DNA of 64,000 nucleotides from Curvibacter sp. CHRR-16 (GTDB lineage: Bacteria > Pseudomonadota > Gammaproteobacteria > Burkholderiales > Burkholderiaceae_C): assembly GCF_018474005.1 (NCBI RefSeq), contig NZ_JAHCSH010000001.1, positions 310,001-374,000 on the forward strand. Direction: 5' to 3'. Position numbers and translations under genes: made by a program. Below, in pieces: positions 26,808-35,614 of this stretch; the first letter of the stretch is position 1; every line of letters starts with the position of its first letter. Under the pieces are notes generated by a model. The model worked only from the letters and a program-made list of their open reading frames with translations, made no database searches and was not told the DNA's origin.

Positions 26808-27620
26808 CTAGGCCTTGCCCTGCAACTTGTAGGCCAATATGCCCAGTAGTTCGTGCGCCAGTGTGCTCCAACTGTTAGCGCCACCAATGAGGCTGTATTC
26901 GTACCATACAAACTGTGCATCGCCTTGGTAGTCCACCGGGTAGGCGGTCACGTTCCAGCCGGCTTTCTGGAAAGTGGCCATAGACCGGGGCATGTGCCAT
27001 GCGGATGTCATCAACAGCCACGGCTGCTGGCGGTCTATGCCCGGCAATTCCGCGCTGCGCAAGGCGTTTTCATAGGTGGTGCGCGATTGACCTTCGTACA
27101 CCACCTGCTGTGCTGGCACCCCCATGGCTTGGTAAAACTGGCGTGCACGCTCCGCTTCGCTGGGCCCTATACCCAGCGGATCGCCTTCACCCCCTGTGTA
27201 CAGCAGCGTGAGCTGGGGGTGGGCTTTGGCTACCAGGGCCGAGACCACCAGCCGTTCGCCCGCTTCATTGAACAGCACCTGCTGCGGGTGCTGCGCTTGC
27301 AGCCGCCCACTGGCTGTGCCACCGCCCAGCACCACCACGCCCCGGTACTGGCGCAGGCTGGCCGCATCGGGCGTGGTAGCGGGCAGCGCATAGCGCGACT
27401 CCAGCCAGTACAGCCCGTACTGCGGCACCGCCTGCCAGCCCAACAGCAGCAAAGCCACCACCCCCACCACCTGCATGCGCCAAGCCCACAGCGCCAAGCG
27501 TTTGCGCTGCGGCCTGCGCCCCAGCCACTGCAGCACACAGCCCAGCACCAGCAGGGCTGTGACAGCGGCTATGGGTTCAAGCAAAGCGCCGAGGTAGTGG
27601 GTGAGGGTGTGGAGAAGCAT
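26808..27620 (-). CDS. YdcF/ElyC (DUF218) family membrane protein
   Basis: This 270-residue protein has two N-terminal membrane segments (IAAVTALLVLGCVLQWL and VVGVVALLLLGW) and a DUF218 domain (about 90-265): YRGVVVLGGGTA, LLYTGGEGDP, SRTTYENALRS and LLMTSAWHMPRSMATF. The His in SAWHMPR is the conserved residue of the family. ElyC/SanA relatives act in envelope or peptidoglycan precursor metabolism; the exact reaction is unknown. It is divergent from the AT-rich gene at 27676. Confidence 0.87.
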   Translation of the reverse strand: MLLHTLTHYLGALLEPIAAVTALLVLGCVLQWLGRRPQRKRLALWAWRMQVVGVVALLLLGWQAVPQYGLYWLESRYALPATTPDAASLRQYRGVVVLGGGTASGRLQAQHPQQVLFNEAGERLVVSALVAKAHPQLTLLYTGGEGDPLGIGPSEAERARQFYQAMGVPAQQVVYEGQSRTTYENALRSAELPGIDRQQPWLLMTSAWHMPRSMATFQKAGWNVTAYPVDYQGDAQFVWYEYSLIGGANSWSTLAHELLGILAYKLQGKA

Positions 27621-27675
27621 GACGTTAGCTATAAAGTATGGTATTGTAGTTTTACTTTATTAATAAGGGGGACTA

Positions 27676-29109
27676 ATGCCAACTGATGAGTATATTCATG
27701 GGAATGATTTATCAACTCCAGAGAAGATTGCTGGCTCTGCAGCTGATGCTCTTGATGAAAAAATTGTTTTGCTGGAGAAAAGGGTTAATAATATTTTTCT
27801 GTCTGTAAACTCTATAGAGCAATTTTCTTCCGAAATAGATGCTAGAAAAAATGAAGTAAACGATTTTTTATCATCCTTGAAAAAAGAAAAATCAGCGTTT
27901 GCATCTTTGCTTAAGGCAATTGCTAGTATAAGTTCGAGTGCTAAAGAGAAAGAAGGGCAAATTCAAGATAATCTCATAAAATCAAATAATTTGGTTCATG
28001 TAATTGATGGGCAGCATGATCAAGTTGCTGGTAAGTTAAAAGAAATTGATGCTCTTCAATCTGAATTGTCTGCACTGGATGAAATAAAGAAAAGCCTAGA
28101 AGAGTGCAAAGTAACTGCGAATGAAGATGCTAAAAAAATAAATGATATTTATAATAATGTTCAGTCGCAGTTGGCATTTGCACAAAAGAAAAATTCATTT
28201 ATTGATGTTGTTTATAAAGAAATAATAGGGCATGATACAAAAAATGAAGATGGTGAGGATGTGCATGTTGATGGGTTAAAGGATGAGTTGAAGAAATCTT
28301 TTGATGATTTAATGGAAGGTTTTCAAAATCTTTCGAAGGATTTTAAGGATTTAAAAATTTCTTCAAATAAAGATTTCTCCTCTTTTATTTCTGCATCGCG
28401 TGAAGAATATAAAAACACTCTGCGACAATTGGAGGATTTGCTGCCTGGGGCATTGGCTACAGGTCTTAGTCATGCCTACGATAAGAAGAAAAGAGAGGAG
28501 GTTGTTGAGCAAAAAAGAAATGCGGCAGTTTTTATAAAGTGTGTTATTGGTTTGATATGTATTTCTTTTATTCCTATTGCTGTAGATTTTTTTCTTGTTG
28601 TTGGTAAAGGCATTGATATACTAAAGGTTGTTGAAGATACTCCAAAAATGATTGTTCTGATGATGCCAATCTATGTTCCTATTCTTTGGTTGGCTCATTC
28701 AGCAAATAAAAAGATAAACTTATCTAAAAGATTGATTGAGGAATATACTCATAAATCTGTTCTTGGGAAAACTTTTTCAGGCCTTTCTAAGCAAATTAGT
28801 GATCTTTCACAAAGTGATAGTGTTAAGAATGAGCTTCGTGAAAAATTGCTTTTTAATTTGTTGCATGTAAGCTCTGAAAATCCAGGAAAGCTTATTACAG
28901 ATTATCAGAAGTCTGATCATCCATTAATGGAGGCTTTGGAAAATAGTGCGAAGCTTGCAGCATCAGTTGAGCGATTAGCCAAAATACCCGGGTTTTCATC
29001 CATGGCTAAAAAGCTTTCAGAAAAGAGCGAAAAGCTTTTGGAGGAAAAAAGAAAGCAAGTCGATACAGGCTTAGATGCCCAAGACGAATTGCAAAAAGAA
29101 AAGAACTGA
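27676..29109 (+). CDS. AT-rich gene for a coiled-coil protein with two membrane segments
   Basis: This 477-residue protein has a long Lys/Glu/Asp/Ser-rich coiled-coil half (about residues 20-265), then two membrane segments (FIKCVIGLICISFIPIAVDFFLVVG, about 287-311, broken by position here, and MIVLMMPIYVPILWLA, about 327-342), then a second charged helical region to the end. It is much more AT-rich than its neighbours, which are ordinary chromosomal genes, so it is probably a single-gene acquisition. The start has AAGGGGGAC five bases upstream, and the AT-rich leader (27620-27665) suggests its own promoter. The layout, a coiled-coil sensor or ring with a membrane hairpin, recalls some phage-defence effectors, but no family is recognised. 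Confidence 0.75.
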   Translation: MPTDEYIHGNDLSTPEKIAGSAADALDEKIVLLEKRVNNIFLSVNSIEQFSSEIDARKNEVNDFLSSLKKEKSAFASLLKAIASISSSAKEKEGQIQDNLIKSNNLVHVIDGQHDQVAGKLKEIDALQSELSALDEIKKSLEECKVTANEDAKKINDIYNNVQSQLAFAQKKNSFIDVVYKEIIGHDTKNEDGEDVHVDGLKDELKKSFDDLMEGFQNLSKDFKDLKISSNKDFSSFISASREEYKNTLRQLEDLLPGALATGLSHAYDKKKREEVVEQKRNAAVFIKCVIGLICISFIPIAVDFFLVVGKGIDILKVVEDTPKMIVLMMPIYVPILWLAHSANKKINLSKRLIEEYTHKSVLGKTFSGLSKQISDLSQSDSVKNELREKLLFNLLHVSSENPGKLITDYQKSDHPLMEALENSAKLAASVERLAKIPGFSSMAKKLSEKSEKLLEEKRKQVDTGLDAQDELQKEKN

Positions 29110-29116
29110 TAGGTGT

Positions 29117-30274
29117 CTAAAACAAACTCCCTTGCCCCCGCAGCTCCCCCGGCCTGAACTGGCCCACGTCCAGCGGGGTGCGGGTTTGGTTCAGGCCATA
29201 GCGTTCGCAGGCTTTGTGAAAACGTTGGCGCAGCAGATCGGCCCACAGGCCTTGGCCGCGCATGCGCTGGCCCCACTGGTGGCTGTAGTCTTGGCCGCCG
29301 TGCAGTTCGCGCAGGCGTGCCATGACGCGCTGGGCGCGTTCGGGGTAGTGCTGGGTTAGCCACTGCGGGAACACTTCTTTCAGCTCCCACGGCAGGCGCA
29401 GCACGGTGTAGAAGGCGCTGCGCGCACCGGCTTGGGCGGCGGCTTGCAGCACCTGCTCCATGTCTTCTGTGATGAAAGGTATTTGCGGCCCCACGCTCAC
29501 GCCTACTGGCACCCCGGCCTGGGCCAGCGTTTGCACGGTGCGCAGGCGGCGCTGTGGGCTGGCAGCGCGGGGCTCTAGGCGGCGGGCCAGGTCTGCGTCC
29601 AGCGTGGTAATGGTCAGGTACACGCCAGCCAGCCCTGCATGGGCCATGGGGGCTAGCACGTCCAAGTCGCGCTCTACCGCGCTGGATTTGGTGATGAGCG
29701 CCAGCGGGTGGTGGGCTTGCTGCAGCACGTCCAGCACGCTGCGGGTGATGCGCAGCTCGCGCTCTATGGGTTGGTAGCAGTCGGTGGCAGAGCCGATGAC
29801 GATGGGCCGAGGCTGGTAGCTGGGGCTGCACAGTTCGTCGCGCAGGCGGTCGGCCAAGCCGCGCTTGGCGATGATGATGCGCTCAAAGTCCAAACCCGGT
29901 GACAGCCCTAAATAGCTGTGCGTGGGGCGCGCGTAGCAGTAGCTGCACCCGTGTTCGCAGCCCCGGTAGGGGTTGATGGATTGGTCAAACGCGAGGTCGG
30001 GGGAGTCGTTGCGCACGATGGCGCTGCGCGCGTCTTCCCAGCGCACTTCAGTGCTGGTGGGGCCAGTTTGCTCGGGCCACAGGGCGTCCCAGCTTTGCCA
30101 ACCGTCGTCGCAGGGGGCGCGCTGTTCGCTGGCAAAGCGATGGGCGTGCTGCACCGCGCTGCCCCTGCCTTTCAGGCTGGGGGTGGGCAGTACCACCTCG
30201 GCCACAGGGGCGGTTGTGGGGGCGACTGCGGCGGATGCTGGCTTGGCTGTGGGGTGACGGGGTGCGGCGCACAT
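29117..30274 (-). CDS. Radical SAM protein, PA0069 / spore-photoproduct-lyase-like family
   Basis: This 385-residue protein has the 4Fe-4S motif CEHGCSYCYARPTH (near residue 108) and the PA0069-type sequence around it (NPYRGCEHGC, SPGLDFE, IGSATDCYQPIERELRITR). It cleaves S-adenosylmethionine to make a radical; the substrate is unknown, though DNA repair is often proposed for the wider family. The N-terminal 50 residues are Pro/Ala-rich, so a later start is possible. The gene is convergent with the AT-rich gene, seven bases away. Confidence 0.87.
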   Translation of the reverse strand: MCAAPRHPTAKPASAAVAPTTAPVAEVVLPTPSLKGRGSAVQHAHRFASEQRAPCDDGWQSWDALWPEQTGPTSTEVRWEDARSAIVRNDSPDLAFDQSINPYRGCEHGCSYCYARPTHSYLGLSPGLDFERIIIAKRGLADRLRDELCSPSYQPRPIVIGSATDCYQPIERELRITRSVLDVLQQAHHPLALITKSSAVERDLDVLAPMAHAGLAGVYLTITTLDADLARRLEPRAASPQRRLRTVQTLAQAGVPVGVSVGPQIPFITEDMEQVLQAAAQAGARSAFYTVLRLPWELKEVFPQWLTQHYPERAQRVMARLRELHGGQDYSHQWGQRMRGQGLWADLLRQRFHKACERYGLNQTRTPLDVGQFRPGELRGQGSLF

Positions 30275-30320
30275 GTACTGATTTTATATACAGTATTTGT
30301 GCCGCCTTGTGGGTACTCCC

Positions 30321-32189
30321 TTATTTCACGGGCAGGTGTACCCGGGCCGTGGTGCCTTGGCCATAGGTGCTGTCCAATTCCACAAAGCCTTGGTGCAGTT
30401 CCACGATCTCTTTGACCAAGCTCAGCCCCAAACCCGTGCCGGGTATGTTGCCGCTGGCGTCGGCGCGGTAAAAGCGCTCGAAGGCGCGGGCCAGTTGTTC
30501 GGGGGTCATGCCTATGCCATGGTCTTTGATCTCCACCATGGCGTAGAGCTTGCCGTCGTTGTCTTGCAGGCCTACACGCAAGTGCACTTCACCGCCGTTG
30601 GGGGAGTATTTCAGCGCGTTGCTCAGCAGGTTGCTCAGGGCCAAGGTCATTTTTTCGGGGTCTGCCAGCACCATCAGGTCGGGCAGTTCTTCCACGCTGA
30701 TTTGGCGGTCGCCTTCCTTGAGCAGCAGTGCTTGGATGCTGGCCTGCACCACCTCGGCGATGGGGTGGGGGGTGATGTGCATGTCCATGCCCCGGCGCGA
30801 TTCGATGCGCGCCAAGTCCAGCAACTCGTTGATCATCTTGACCAAGAGGCCCGATTGTTTGTGGATGGTCTCCAGCATGTCGGCTTGGCGCTCGGGCGAG
30901 TATTTGCGGCGTATCAGCAGCTCGGTAAAGCCAAAAATGCTCACCATGGGGGTGCGCAGTTCGTGGGCGGCTGCGGTGAGGAACTCGCTCTTCATGCGAT
31001 CCACGGCGTCTTCGTGCGTCACATCGCGGAAATAAAAAATGGTCTCGCCCCGGCCATCGACCTTGCGCTGGGACTGGGCTTGCAGCACCCGCGCTTGCGG
31101 GCGCAGCAGGTGCAAGCGGGCTTGCCAGTTGGGGGTGTCCATGGCTTGCACGGTGGTGTGTTTGGCGTCGCACAGGTCGTACAGCCATGCGGAAAAGTCG
31201 CGCAAGGTGTAGCTGCTGCCCACCATGTCCGGTGAGCTACCCACCCAGCCCGTCATGCGCTCAAAGGCCGGATTCACAAAGGCCAAGTTGTCGTCGGCGT
31301 CGAACATCACAAAGCCATCGGGGCTGAGGTTGAAGATGGCGTCCAGTTGGGCGCGGCGCTGGGCAATGGCCTCTTGGGCTTGCACGCGCTCGGTGATGTC
31401 CGATGCAATGCCCACAAAGTGCGTCAGTTCACCCCGGTCATTGCTCACGGGCGAGAGGGTCACCTCGGCCACTTGCAATTGGCCGTTGGGCAGGTTGCGG
31501 CGTATGGTGGAGGTGGCGCTGCGCTCTTCTTGCACGGCCAGCATGAGCTCGCTCAGGCCCATGTCGGTGTGCATGCCTTGGCGCAGTATGTTCAGGCTTG
31601 TGCCCACTATCTGGTGGCGTGGCAGCTCCATGAGGCGTTGGAACGCATCGTTGATGTAGACGATGGGCATGCCAGTCTGGCGCGCATCGGTGATGAACAC
31701 CGCGTTGTGGCTGCTGCTCAGTGCGCGCTGGTACAGCTCGGACGTTTCTTGCGCGGCACGCTCATCGGTCAGGTCGCGTACCACGCAGGCGTAGCGTAGC
31801 GATCCACTGAGCTGGATTTCACCGAGCGACACCTCTACGGGGAATAGCGTGCCGTCGGCGCGAATCCCCTGCAGGTCATGCCGCATGACGCGGCGGGGTT
31901 TGTAGCCAATGCTGGGGTCGCCCACAAACTGGGGCGCTATTTCCACACCACGCATGCCGTAGATGACCTGTTCCAGCGCTTTTTTGTGCAGCATCTCTTC
32001 GCCACGGCCAAACATACTGGCGGCGGCGGGGTTGATGCTTTGGATGCGGCCTTTGGCATCGAGCTCCATGATGGCCTCGCCCGTGGTGTTCAGTATGGCC
32101 TGCATTTGCTGCAGATGGGCCGAGGCGCTGGGGTCGTGCGCAACCACAGATTTGAGCAACTTGTGCAGCCCAGGGATGGTGGTGTTCAT
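30321..32189 (-). CDS. Sensor histidine kinase with three PAS domains
   Basis: This 622-residue cytoplasmic-type kinase has no clear membrane segment. PAS domains lie at about 25-140, 150-270 and 275-385 (LNTTGEAIMELDAKGRI, SSHNAVFITDARQTG and FNLSPDGFVMFDADD). They are followed by HisKA with the phospho-acceptor AAAHELRTPMVSIFGF (about 412) and HATPase with N box LSNLLSNALKYS, G1 EIKDHGIGM and G2 GTGLGLSLVKEI. A GGGGGAG ribosome site precedes the start. It lies 26 bases after the single-domain regulator and is the likely kinase for it. Confidence 0.92.
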   Translation of the reverse strand: MNTTIPGLHKLLKSVVAHDPSASAHLQQMQAILNTTGEAIMELDAKGRIQSINPAAASMFGRGEEMLHKKALEQVIYGMRGVEIAPQFVGDPSIGYKPRRVMRHDLQGIRADGTLFPVEVSLGEIQLSGSLRYACVVRDLTDERAAQETSELYQRALSSSHNAVFITDARQTGMPIVYINDAFQRLMELPRHQIVGTSLNILRQGMHTDMGLSELMLAVQEERSATSTIRRNLPNGQLQVAEVTLSPVSNDRGELTHFVGIASDITERVQAQEAIAQRRAQLDAIFNLSPDGFVMFDADDNLAFVNPAFERMTGWVGSSPDMVGSSYTLRDFSAWLYDLCDAKHTTVQAMDTPNWQARLHLLRPQARVLQAQSQRKVDGRGETIFYFRDVTHEDAVDRMKSEFLTAAAHELRTPMVSIFGFTELLIRRKYSPERQADMLETIHKQSGLLVKMINELLDLARIESRRGMDMHITPHPIAEVVQASIQALLLKEGDRQISVEELPDLMVLADPEKMTLALSNLLSNALKYSPNGGEVHLRVGLQDNDGKLYAMVEIKDHGIGMTPEQLARAFERFYRADASGNIPGTGLGLSLVKEIVELHQGFVELDSTYGQGTTARVHLPVK

Positions 32190-32215
32190 GGCTCCCCCTT
32201 GGGTTTGGTGGGCGT

Positions 32216-32593
32216 CTAGGCTTGGGCTACCAAGCGATCCACGGTGTCCAGCAGTTCTATGGGGCTAAAGGGTTTGACCAAATACGCGTCGCACCCCACG
32301 GCTTGCCCTTGTTCTATGTCGGTTTTTTGGCCACGCGCAGTGAGCAAAATCACCTTGGTGGAGCGTTGCAGCGTAGGGTCTTGCTTGATTTTTTCGCACA
32401 CTTGGTAGCCATCGAGTCCACCGGGCATCATCACATCGAGCAGCACTACCGCTGGGCGCAGGGTTTGCGCTTTTTGCCATGCATCCACACCGTTGTCGGC
32501 CTCGTGCAGTTCAAAGTCTTCACCTTCCATGGTGAGCACAATCAGTTTGCGAATATCCGCTTGGTCGTCCACGATGAGGGCTTTGCGGGTCAT
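32216..32593 (-). CDS. Single-domain response regulator (CheY-like)
   Basis: This 125-residue receiver has a full phosphorylation site: KALIVDDQADIR (acidic pair), VLLDVMMPGG (phospho-Asp near residue 53), LLTARG and YLVKPFSP. No output domain is present. The start overlaps the stop of the kinase-like gene upstream (ATGA) and the PAS kinase follows, so the three probably form one phosphorelay. Confidence 0.92.
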   Translation of the reverse strand: MTRKALIVDDQADIRKLIVLTMEGEDFELHEADNGVDAWQKAQTLRPAVVLLDVMMPGGLDGYQVCEKIKQDPTLQRSTKVILLTARGQKTDIEQGQAVGCDAYLVKPFSPIELLDTVDRLVAQA

Positions 32594-33714
32594 ACAACCT
32601 CCTTCTTGCGGCGCGACATCAGTTGGGCCAGGTCTTCGGCGTAGCGCTGGGCTTGCGCCATGTCCAGCTGGGCTTGGCCACGGTGCGGCGCACCGGTGGG
32701 GAATTCGAGCAGCACATGCACATCGGTATCGCTGGTTTTCATGCGCATATTGCCGCCGTGCAGCGCCACGATGCGTTGCACCAGCGGTAGGCCTAGGCGT
32801 GGGGTGGCGGTTGGGGCGGCACTGGCTCCACCCACCGCAGGGGCCGCGGTGGCTTTGGCGGCGGTAAAGGGTTGCACCGCTTCCTTGCCCACCTTGAGGG
32901 TGGTGGCGCCCTTGTTGCGCACGCTGATGAGCACATGCTCACCCGAGAGTGTGAAGCGGATGTCCACGGCCAGCTTTTGTTGGGCGTTCACCTCGCGGCG
33001 GCTGTGGGTGATGGCGTTGTCCAAGCATTCGTGCAAGGCGCGCTCCACCAGTTTGGCGTTGCCGTACACAGGGGGCAGGGTGGTTTCGGGTAGCTGCAGG
33101 TCAAAGTACACGCCCAGCGGCTCGGCCTTGGTCTGCAGCTTGCTGCATACGCTTTGCATGAGCGGCAAAATCTCAATGCGGTCGCGTGCGATGGCCACCT
33201 CGTCGCCAAACACTTCCACCAAATCCGCCAAACGCTTGAGGCGCAGGTTGAGCGCTGCGGCAGCCTGCTCCAGGTTCTCGCCCAACTCAGAGCCCGTCAC
33301 TTGCTTGAGCAAACCTTCCAATTTGCCCATGGGCGGGCTGATTTCATCGCGCAGCAGGGCGATGATTTCGCCCAAGTTCAGGCGTTCTCGGCCGGATACT
33401 CCGCTGGCATCGGCTTGACCGACAAATGCAATGTCCAGCCCAGCAGGCCCTGCCATGAACTGGCCGTGCAGGCGCAGGCCGTCAAAGAGTTCGATATCGG
33501 CTTCGTAGGGAATTTTGATCTTGCCCAAGGTGATGTCAGCCACCAAAGCCTTGATGATGGGCACACCGCTCATGGCTTCCACCGGGCGGCCGGGGTGGTT
33601 GCGGGCGGCTTTGTTGGCACTGGTGACCAAGCCCGTAACGCCAAAAGTGAGAAGGGGAGCGGGCATGGCGTCAAAAAGCGCCGTGACCGAAGGTTGGTGG
33701 TAGTTGACTGGCAT
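32590..33714 (-). CDS. Degenerate histidine-kinase-like protein (PAS-like plus HATPase)
   Basis: This 374-residue protein has a PAS-like N-terminus (LFDAMPAPLLTFGVTGLVTSA), a two-helix region where the usual His-Glu motif reads RDEISPPMGKLEGLL and lacks the phospho-acceptor His, and an HATPase-like domain with a recognisable N box (HECLDNAITHS) and a final GLPLVQRIVALHGG. A low-complexity Ala/Pro/Thr insert (about 280-312) sits where the ATP lid should be. It may bind ATP and act as a regulator rather than an autokinase. It is the first gene of the three-gene operon. Confidence 0.75.
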   Translation of the reverse strand: MPVNYHQPSVTALFDAMPAPLLTFGVTGLVTSANKAARNHPGRPVEAMSGVPIIKALVADITLGKIKIPYEADIELFDGLRLHGQFMAGPAGLDIAFVGQADASGVSGRERLNLGEIIALLRDEISPPMGKLEGLLKQVTGSELGENLEQAAAALNLRLKRLADLVEVFGDEVAIARDRIEILPLMQSVCSKLQTKAEPLGVYFDLQLPETTLPPVYGNAKLVERALHECLDNAITHSRREVNAQQKLAVDIRFTLSGEHVLISVRNKGATTLKVGKEAVQPFTAAKATAAPAVGGASAAPTATPRLGLPLVQRIVALHGGNMRMKTSDTDVHVLLEFPTGAPHRGQAQLDMAQAQRYAEDLAQLMSRRKKEVV

Positions 33715-33853
33715 GAATCTCAGCGCAACGCGCTCCGTAGTCCAGACAACTTCAATCTAACACCAGATTGGTAGAAGGCAATGGGTATTGCCAACTACCA
33801 TTGGTTTTAAATTGCTACGGCTGTTACTTTCCTTGGTGGACGACCACATGCTA

Positions 33854-33912
33854 GGTGCTTGTGGCTGAAGTGGCCTCTGAATTCTTGGGTGCTGGGCAGG
33901 GTGTCAAACCCA
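33854..33912 (-). repeat. Remnant of the effector-like gene at the distal end of the array
   Basis: These 59 bases differ by about one base from 35511-35569 in the deleted effector copy, and closely match 38097-38150 in the intact gene (region encoding DTLPSTQEFRGHFNHKH). It lies just downstream of the last immunity-like gene and shows that a further copy once existed there. Confidence 0.75.
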
Positions 33913-33934
33913 CAGCCAACTTGTTCAACAGTGA

Positions 33935-34594
33935 TCATTTGCGCTGCATGGCAGAGTCTGGCGACGGCTCTTCGTTCTTTTCCTTCCCACCGTAAGGCCT
34001 AGATAGCTCCAAGGTAATTAGGTAACGCTTTTCGCCAGGATGCTTGCCATCGTCAAAGCACGCAATATCCAACTGGGTTTGATACAGCCTAGGTACTCGC
34101 CAAAAAGTAGGGTTCGCCATGCAGCTCATTATTTTTTCTCGCGACTCAGGCGTATCTTCAATCTTGGACTGCCCATCGTTACGCCCAAGAGTCCACCCCC
34201 CCCGCTCCCACTGCTGCTGCAAATCCAGCACCACCTTGAGGGCCTCATCCAGTGGCAAGGTCTCCACTTGGGGGGACATGCGTACGCTAGCCACCTTTTG
34301 GCTGTCATATGAAACCGTCAGAAACTTAGCCCGTGGTGTCACAAAACCGTACTGATCGTCCACAAAGCGCATGCGTGCATCGCCTTCAATAATTCCAAAT
34401 GCTGATGTGTCTGTAATGGTGGGGTCTATCTTTGCGGAGGAGCGTTTGCGCATGTCCTCCCATGGCTCACCTAGCTTTAACGCTACTTCTGGCACTCCAC
34501 TCTGTGCATGGACATACAAACCCACGCCTATAGCTCCTGCGAGCACAAACCCCAGTACCAGCGAGAGAACCCATTTATTCAGGACGTGCTTCAC
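33935..34594 (-). CDS. Immunity-like membrane-anchored protein, copy A
   Basis: This 219-residue protein has a GTG start. An N-terminal membrane anchor (VLSLVLGFVLAGAIGVGLYV) is followed by a core of about 100 residues (PEVALKLGEPWEDMRKR to QQQWERGGW) that is almost identical in the three copies of the array. After residue 141 the sequence diverges from the other copies, then shares only CFDDGKHPGEKRYLITLEL. The tail is charged (KEKNEEPSPDS). The start overlaps the stop of the deleted effector-like gene (GTGA), the usual arrangement of a toxin and its immunity gene. No family recognised. Confidence 0.7.
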   Translation of the reverse strand: MKHVLNKWVLSLVLGFVLAGAIGVGLYVHAQSGVPEVALKLGEPWEDMRKRSSAKIDPTITDTSAFGIIEGDARMRFVDDQYGFVTPRAKFLTVSYDSQKVASVRMSPQVETLPLDEALKVVLDLQQQWERGGWTLGRNDGQSKIEDTPESREKIMSCMANPTFWRVPRLYQTQLDIACFDDGKHPGEKRYLITLELSRPYGGKEKNEEPSPDSAMQRK

Positions 34595-35470
34595 TTGACA
34601 CCCCCACCAGCGGCTATGACTTGCAAAGACTGCTCAATCTGGCTGCGTGTGTGGGGTGCTGCCAGCAGCTTGTCAAACTGCTCTGCTGCTTTGAGCACAA
34701 ATGCCATGCGTTGTTTGGGGTCTGCTAAATCGGCACTGGCTTCATTGCTAAAACTCACGGTGCGCCCATCGCTGAGCGGTTTGCACTGGCTGGCCAAGGT
34801 TAGTTGAACCGCCTCGGCCATACCGTTTGGAAAGCCTGTCACAAACGAGACTTGGTTGGCCCGCATCAGTGCATGGAAAACAGGGTTGTTGTACATCGCT
34901 GGTTGCAGAATATTGAGCTGCTCATGATCAGCGAGCTCTCGCACACTCTTTGCAACATCCCCCGCTTCTATGGCGTTGAAGGCGTTGATGATTTGTTGAT
35001 GCTTTCGACCAAATGCCAATTGCTTGCCAATAGGCCACAGGATGGGTCGCGCGGAGTCGGCTATTAAGTTTTCACGATGTGCCAAGAACCTCTCCAAATT
35101 CTGTGCCCCCCACTCCTGAAAGAAGCGGTGCAGCGGGTACACATCCAAAAACAGCGTTGTATTGCCCAGCGCTAACTGGTTGTACACATACTGGCTTGAC
35201 CCAGCAGCCCCTTGCGTTACGGCATCTATGTCGTTGCTGCCATAGGGCGATAGTGCAGCAGCCTGCTGGTTGGCTTGCCCTGCCGCTATCAGATGGCTGG
35301 CATGCAGCAAGCCACAGCCCACTTGCTTGGAGGCAAAAGCTGCCAAACCCGCCCACTGCAAGCGCTTGTCTTGCAGCCACAGCTTGGCGTAAGCGGCATT
35401 GATGGCGCGGTTGCGTGCTTGTGGGTCTGCAATGAGCACGCCAGCAGGGGCCACTATGGCTTGGGCTTCT
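34195..35470 (-). repeat. Duplicated segment, array copy near the distal end
   Basis: About 1276 bases almost identical to 36579-37853 with a constant offset of 2383. The segment covers the conserved part of immunity-like copy A and the 3' 290 codons of the effector-like gene. Identity stops sharply where the immunity-like C-termini diverge and where the second deletion of the effector copy lies. Confidence 0.9.
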
Positions 35471-35601
35471 TCCAATATGTCAGAGAAAACCAAGAAATCC
35501 CCGCCTTGCTGGTGCTTGTGGTTGAAGTGGCCTCTGAATTCTTGGGTGCTGGGCAGGGTGTCAAACCCAAAGGGGGCGCGGATGTAGAAGGTTTGTCTCA
35601 T
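34591..35601 (-). pseudogene. Truncated, internally deleted copy of the effector-like gene
   Basis: The 336-residue frame starts MRQTFYIRAPFGFD, where the fourth residue onward matches the intact protein from about residue 297. Two in-frame deletions remove about 36 residues (after GHFNHKH) and about 26 residues (after FSDIL). The rest is essentially identical to the intact copy to the C-terminus GGGVK. The first 295 residues are absent. It could still be translated, because an ATG is present 13 bases after the stop of immunity-like copy B. I treat it as a decayed duplicate that keeps the coupled immunity-like gene. Confidence 0.75.
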
Positions 35602-35614
35602 TGAGATGCCCTAC

